This document shows positions 28,330 through 31,476 of a DNA stretch of 31,476 nucleotides, one piece after another (positions within the stretch are counted from its first letter, which is position 1; every line of letters begins with the position of its first letter). The notes beneath the pieces were generated by a model. That model saw nothing but the letters and a program-made list of their open reading frames with translations, had not been told where the DNA came from and did no database searches. Position numbers and translations under genes: made by a program. Source of the DNA: RGIG5472 sp051867615 (GTDB lineage Bacteria; Bacillota; Clostridia; Oscillospirales; Oscillospiraceae). Where the stretch lies: contig JBJDYU010000059.1 in assembly GCA_051867615.1 (NCBI GenBank), positions 1-31,476 of the forward strand, written 5' to 3'.

Positions 28330-29727
28330 GTGCTGCAATTTCGAGAGATCACCGAACAGGACGCGGTGCTGCTGCGCTCCTACTATCAGGATTGCCCGTT
28401 CCGGCTTTGTGAATACTCCGCGGGCGTCAAGCTCATGTGGACCAGCCTCCGTCCCGCCATCGCGGAGGAGGCGGGCTGTCTCATCGTCCGGGTCATGACG
28501 GAGGACGCCGCCCAGTTCGACTACCCTGTGGCGAAGGAGGGCGGCGACGAGGAGGCGGCGCTCGCCGCCATCGAGGAATACTGCGTCGAGCAGGGCCTTT
28601 GCCCCGCTTTCTCCGTGGTGCCGGAGGAAAAGCTGCCCGTCATGGCCCGGCGCTATCCCTTCTACCGCATCAGCTGCATCCGCACCTGGCAGGACTACCT
28701 TTACCGGGCGGAGGATATGCGGACCTTCGCCGGCCGGCGGTACAGCGGCCAGCGCAACCACATCAACAATTTCCAACGGAAGTATCCCAGTGCTGTCTTC
28801 CACCCCCTGCGGGAGGACGACCGGGAGAAGCTGCACGCCTTCTGGCGGGAATTCTGCGAGAATTTCCCCAAGGGCTGGAACGACAGCGCTGCCAGCGAGC
28901 TGCGCATGGCCCGGCGCTTTTTCACCCACTACACGGAGGACTGGGTCTGCGCGGGCTGCATGGAGCTGGAGGGTCGCATCATCGGCGTGGCCCTGGGCGA
29001 GATCTGCGGCGAGACCATGATCGTCCACATCGAAAAGGCCCTGCAGGAATTCGAGGGCGTCTATCCCACCATGGTGCGGGAGTTTGCCCGGTGCTTCGGC
29101 GAGGGCGTAGTCTGGTTCAACCGGGAGGACGACGCGGCCAGCAAGGGCCTTCGCACCAGCAAGCTCCAGTATCTACCCGCCGCCATGGGCCGGAAATACT
29201 GCATCGAGCTGGAAAACGAGAGCCATCACCTGACGGAGATCCCCACGCTGCAAACGGAGCGGCTGACCCTCCGGGCGCTGGAGGAGAGGGATATTCCCGC
29301 CTACAACGCCATCTGTCTCGACGACGAACTGAACCGCTGGTGGGGCTATGACTACCGCAAGGACCTGCACGGGGAGCTGACGGAGGACTACTTCCTCTCC
29401 GTGGCAAGGCATGACTTTGAGCGGCGGCTCGCGGTGAATTTCGCCGTGTGCCTTGATGACCGCTGCATCGGCGAGGTGGTGCTGTACCGCTTCGACCACC
29501 GGGGCGGCGCGGAGCTGGGCTGCCGCATCGCTCCCGCGGAGGCCGGACACGGCTACGGGACGGAAGCCTTCGCCGCGGTGAAGGACTGGGCGCTGTACTC
29601 TCTGGGGCTGGACCGGGTGGTGGCCAAGTGCTATCTCGAAAACGAGGCCTCCTTCCATATGCTCAGCTCCTGTATGCGCCGGGTGGGAAAGGATGAAACC
29701 TTTTTCTATTTTGAAACCAAGGTGTAA
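28330..29727 (+). CDS. DUF2156 (lysylphosphatidylglycerol synthase C-terminal-like) and GNAT acetyltransferase fusion
   Basis: A 465-residue two-domain protein. Residues about 5-295 match the DUF2156 fold related to the aminoacyl-transfer domain of MprF and to FemX-like enzymes (the YSGQRNHINNFQRKYP segment, then FCENFPKGWN and IHIEKA-like strands). Residues about 304-465 form a GNAT N-acetyltransferase (TERLTLRALEERD start, the acetyl-CoA loop AGHGYGTEA, then LENEASFHML). The two catalytic folds are distant relatives. The start is GTG 28330 with AAGGA upstream and a promoter at 28216; longer frames run through the clpB control region. Substrates are unknown; the DUF2156 part has no membrane helices, so lipid lysylation is not implied. 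Confidence 0.82.
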   Translation: MLQFREITEQDAVLLRSYYQDCPFRLCEYSAGVKLMWTSLRPAIAEEAGCLIVRVMTEDAAQFDYPVAKEGGDEEAALAAIEEYCVEQGLCPAFSVVPEEKLPVMARRYPFYRISCIRTWQDYLYRAEDMRTFAGRRYSGQRNHINNFQRKYPSAVFHPLREDDREKLHAFWREFCENFPKGWNDSAASELRMARRFFTHYTEDWVCAGCMELEGRIIGVALGEICGETMIVHIEKALQEFEGVYPTMVREFARCFGEGVVWFNREDDAASKGLRTSKLQYLPAAMGRKYCIELENESHHLTEIPTLQTERLTLRALEERDIPAYNAICLDDELNRWWGYDYRKDLHGELTEDYFLSVARHDFERRLAVNFAVCLDDRCIGEVVLYRFDHRGGAELGCRIAPAEAGHGYGTEAFAAVKDWALYSLGLDRVVAKCYLENEASFHMLSSCMRRVGKDETFFYFETKV

Positions 29728-29743
29728 TATGTGCCGCTTTTAC

Positions 29744-29774
29744 AAAAGAGACCCCCAACCGGGTCTCTTTTTTT
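29744..29774. terminator. Bidirectional intrinsic terminator
   Basis: Stem AAAAGAGACCC / GGGTCTCTTTT with a 6-nt loop, followed by T on the plus strand and TTTT on the minus strand. It serves the DUF2156-GNAT gene and possibly the small minus-strand ORF at 29780. Confidence 0.88.
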
Positions 29775-29779
29775 GCCGC

Positions 29780-29878
29780 CTATTCCGGGGCAAGACGCAT
29801 GATACAGGCGATTTCGTCCATACTAATACCGCTGCGTAGAAGCACTATCTCATGCTGCCCGGCGGCAAAATAGCGCAT
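29780..29878 (-). CDS. Possible 32-residue small protein
   Basis: A short frame beginning MRYFAAGQHEIVLL and ending RLAPE. AAAGG lies 8 nt before the ATG, AT-rich -10-like boxes (TATAAT on the minus strand, 29898-29903) lie just upstream, and a terminator starts about 6 nt after the stop. The C-terminal SGISMDEIACIMRL looks like half of a helix-turn-helix. A longer reading from 29995 would give 71 residues, but its front is basic and AT-rich and overlaps the next gene's ribosome site. No family recognised; it may be a remnant of a longer regulator. Confidence 0.35.
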   Translation of the reverse strand: MRYFAAGQHEIVLLRSGISMDEIACIMRLAPE

Positions 29879-29985
29879 TAAATAAGCCTTTCTTCTTATT
29901 ATATTATCCTTTTTTAGAATTAACTTGCGCCGTTTCACATCTCTTTTCTGCTTACACACAATCCACCAGACAGGGAGGAACCACC

Positions 29986-31386
29986 TTGGAAACACTCAGC
30001 GGAAGCTACGCGCGGGACTGCGCATACCTTGACCGGCGGCTGGGCGTGGGGAAAAACTACGACCTCATCGCCCGGGACGTCTCCTTTGGCGGCGGGCGGC
30101 GGGGCCGCATCTGGTGCGTGGACGGCTACGCCGACGACCAGACCGTGGAGCGCATCATCTCCTTCTGGCTCTCCCTGCCCCAGCAGCCTCCGCTGGAAGC
30201 CAGCACGGCGGAGGAGTTCGTGACCCGCTTCGTCAGCTTCAACGAGGTGAACCGCACGGACAGGACGGAGGAGCTTTTGACCTATGTGCTGGCGGGCAAG
30301 CTCCTGCTGCTGGTGGAGGGCATCCGGGAGGGCATCGCCATCGACGCCAAGGAGTACCCCAGCCGGGGCGTGGAGGAACCGGGGGACAGCCGCGTTCTCC
30401 GGGGCGCTCACGACGGCTTCGTGGAGACGCTGGTGCGCAACACCGCCCTTCTCCGCCGCCGCATCCGCGACCCCCGGCTGACGCTGGAGGGCCTCAAGCT
30501 GGGAAATAAGTCCAAGACCGACGTGGTGCTGTGCTACATGGAGGGTCTCGCGGACGAGGCACTGCTGCAGGAGATCCGGGAAAAGCTGGACTCCTTGGCC
30601 CCCCAGTCCTTTTCCATGGGGCAGGAGAGTGTGGCCGAGGCCATGCGGCAGGGCCAGTGGTACAACCCCATGCCCCGGGTGCGCTACACCGAGCGGCCGG
30701 ACGTGGCCTCCGCCTGCGTGTTGGAGGGAGACATCCTCCTGCTGATCGACAACTCCCCCTCCGTGATGCTGCTGCCCACCGCCCTGCCGGATTTCGTGCA
30801 GGAGGCCAATGACTTCTACTTCCCGCCTCTGGTGGGGACGTATCTCCGCCTGGTCCGCATGGGTGTGCTGCTGCTGTCCCTGCTCATCACGCCCATCTGG
30901 TATCTGCTGGTCAGCCGGCCGGAACGGCTGCCCGCCGCGCTGAGCTTCCTCGCGGTGGAGGGGGAATTCCACGTCCCCCTTTTCGCCCAGCTGCTGCTGG
31001 TGGAGTTCATCGTGGACGTGCTGAAGCTGGCCTCCCTCAACACCCCCAACGTCCTGTCCAACTCCTTCAGTATGCTGGGCGCGCTGATTTTGGGCGATTT
31101 CGCCGTGCAGGCCCGGTGGATGGTGCCGGAGGTGCTGGTCTACATGGCCTTCGTGGCCATCGCGGGCTTCGCCCAGCCCAGCTATGAGCTGAGCTACGCT
31201 ATCAAGCTCTACCGTATGCTGCTGCTCGTCTGCTCGGCGGCGCTGGGCTGGTGGGGCTTCGCTTTGGGGCTGGCCGTGGTAGTCCTCATCACCGCCACCA
31301 CCCGGCCCATCGTGGGAAAGAGCTATCTCAAAAGCCGCCGGGGTATGTCCCTGCTCCGCCGCCCCATCCGCCGGGACAACACCTGA
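29986..31386 (+). CDS. SpoVAF/GerA-family spore germination protein
   Basis: A 466-residue protein of the GerABKA family, expected in the inner membrane of spores, where such proteins affect response to germinants or release of dipicolinate. The N-terminal 270 residues are soluble (the FVSFNEVNRTDRTEELLTYVLAG and LIDNSPSVMLLPTALPDF motifs are typical). About five helices occupy 285-440. Length and the TYLRLVRMGVLLLSLLITPIW stretch best fit the SpoVAF branch. The start is TTG at 29986, 8 nt after GGAGG; no ATG is available in a suitable place. Other spoVA genes are not in view. Forespore (sigma-G) control would be expected, but I could not see a convincing box. Confidence 0.88.
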   Translation: METLSGSYARDCAYLDRRLGVGKNYDLIARDVSFGGGRRGRIWCVDGYADDQTVERIISFWLSLPQQPPLEASTAEEFVTRFVSFNEVNRTDRTEELLTYVLAGKLLLLVEGIREGIAIDAKEYPSRGVEEPGDSRVLRGAHDGFVETLVRNTALLRRRIRDPRLTLEGLKLGNKSKTDVVLCYMEGLADEALLQEIREKLDSLAPQSFSMGQESVAEAMRQGQWYNPMPRVRYTERPDVASACVLEGDILLLIDNSPSVMLLPTALPDFVQEANDFYFPPLVGTYLRLVRMGVLLLSLLITPIWYLLVSRPERLPAALSFLAVEGEFHVPLFAQLLLVEFIVDVLKLASLNTPNVLSNSFSMLGALILGDFAVQARWMVPEVLVYMAFVAIAGFAQPSYELSYAIKLYRMLLLVCSAALGWWGFALGLAVVVLITATTRPIVGKSYLKSRRGMSLLRRPIRRDNT

Positions 31387-31390
31387 TACG

Positions 31391-31476
31391 AAAAAGGGCT
31401 TCGCCGTTTCCGGCGAAGCCCCCAGCCTGTCGAGAAACCCGGTTGCACATTAGGCGGCAACCGGGTTTTCAGCGCA
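31391..31476. repeat. Hairpin-motif-hairpin element at the right edge, incomplete
   Basis: A run of A is followed by hairpin GGGCTTCGCCG / CGGCGAAGCCC (31396-31421), then AGCCTGTCGAGAAACCCG (31425-31442), then hairpin AACCCGGTTGC / GCAACCGGGTT (31436-31467) with T after it. The motif AGCYTGTYGARAAACC also follows the right hairpin of the 25.2-kb element on the minus strand, so both belong to one repeat family. The second hairpin could end spoVAF-type transcription. Confidence 0.7.

Overview
The window is about 31.5 kb of a GC-rich (roughly 60 percent or more) chromosome. Gene content and signals point to a spore-forming member of the Bacillota, most likely class Clostridia in the Oscillospiraceae group. 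The grounds are strong GGAGG ribosome sites, sigma-A type promoters, GTG and TTG starts, a CIRCE/HrcA operator, a ClpE-type zinc-finger HSP100, the EcfA1-EcfA2-EcfT-TruA block, a GerA/SpoVAF-type germination protein and a YtvI-like permease. The taxon is an inference. No rRNA, tRNA, CRISPR array or prophage is visible.

Region 1-8405 (minus strand) is a compact run of nine genes. In transcription order they encode an RlmI-like methyltransferase, a small membrane protein, EcfA1, EcfA2, EcfT, TruA, a DUF5711 protein, a CvpA-family protein and a ClpE-like ATPase cut by the left edge. Spacers are short, two gene pairs overlap by 7-8 nt, and the only strong promoter I see for the run is at its head (8376-8405). 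Just upstream of that promoter lies a 1050-bp IS481-like element (8436-9485). It is flanked by exact 26-bp direct repeats that are part of a 19-bp tandem array, and its own leader can fold over the transposase start.

Region 9570-15560 holds queH, an ACT-domain protein of the PheB/UPF0735 type, a YtvI-like permease, a class A penicillin-binding protein, a DUF1292 protein and a probable structured small RNA of about 180 nt that ends in a strong terminator and has a 6S-like layout. Region 15570-20480 holds a PrsA-like foldase, a DUF554 membrane protein, and an AraC regulator followed directly by a MATE transporter. Region 20618-25203 is a plus-strand cluster thyA-folA-recG-galM, linking thymidylate and folate metabolism, fork repair and sugar epimerisation by position only.

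Between the convergent genes galM and clpB is a palindrome-packed element (25208-25459) whose two ends are hairpins plus a shared inward-pointing motif. A related element starts at the right edge (31391 onward). clpB carries a perfect CIRCE just after a consensus promoter. It diverges from an unusual DUF2156-GNAT fusion gene. The window closes with a possible 32-residue ORF and a SpoVAF/GerA-family gene that uses a TTG start.

The most unusual items are the hairpin-ended repeat family, the IS inside a tandem array, the 6S-like RNA candidate and the DUF2156-GNAT fusion. I did not find a clearly new multi-gene system.
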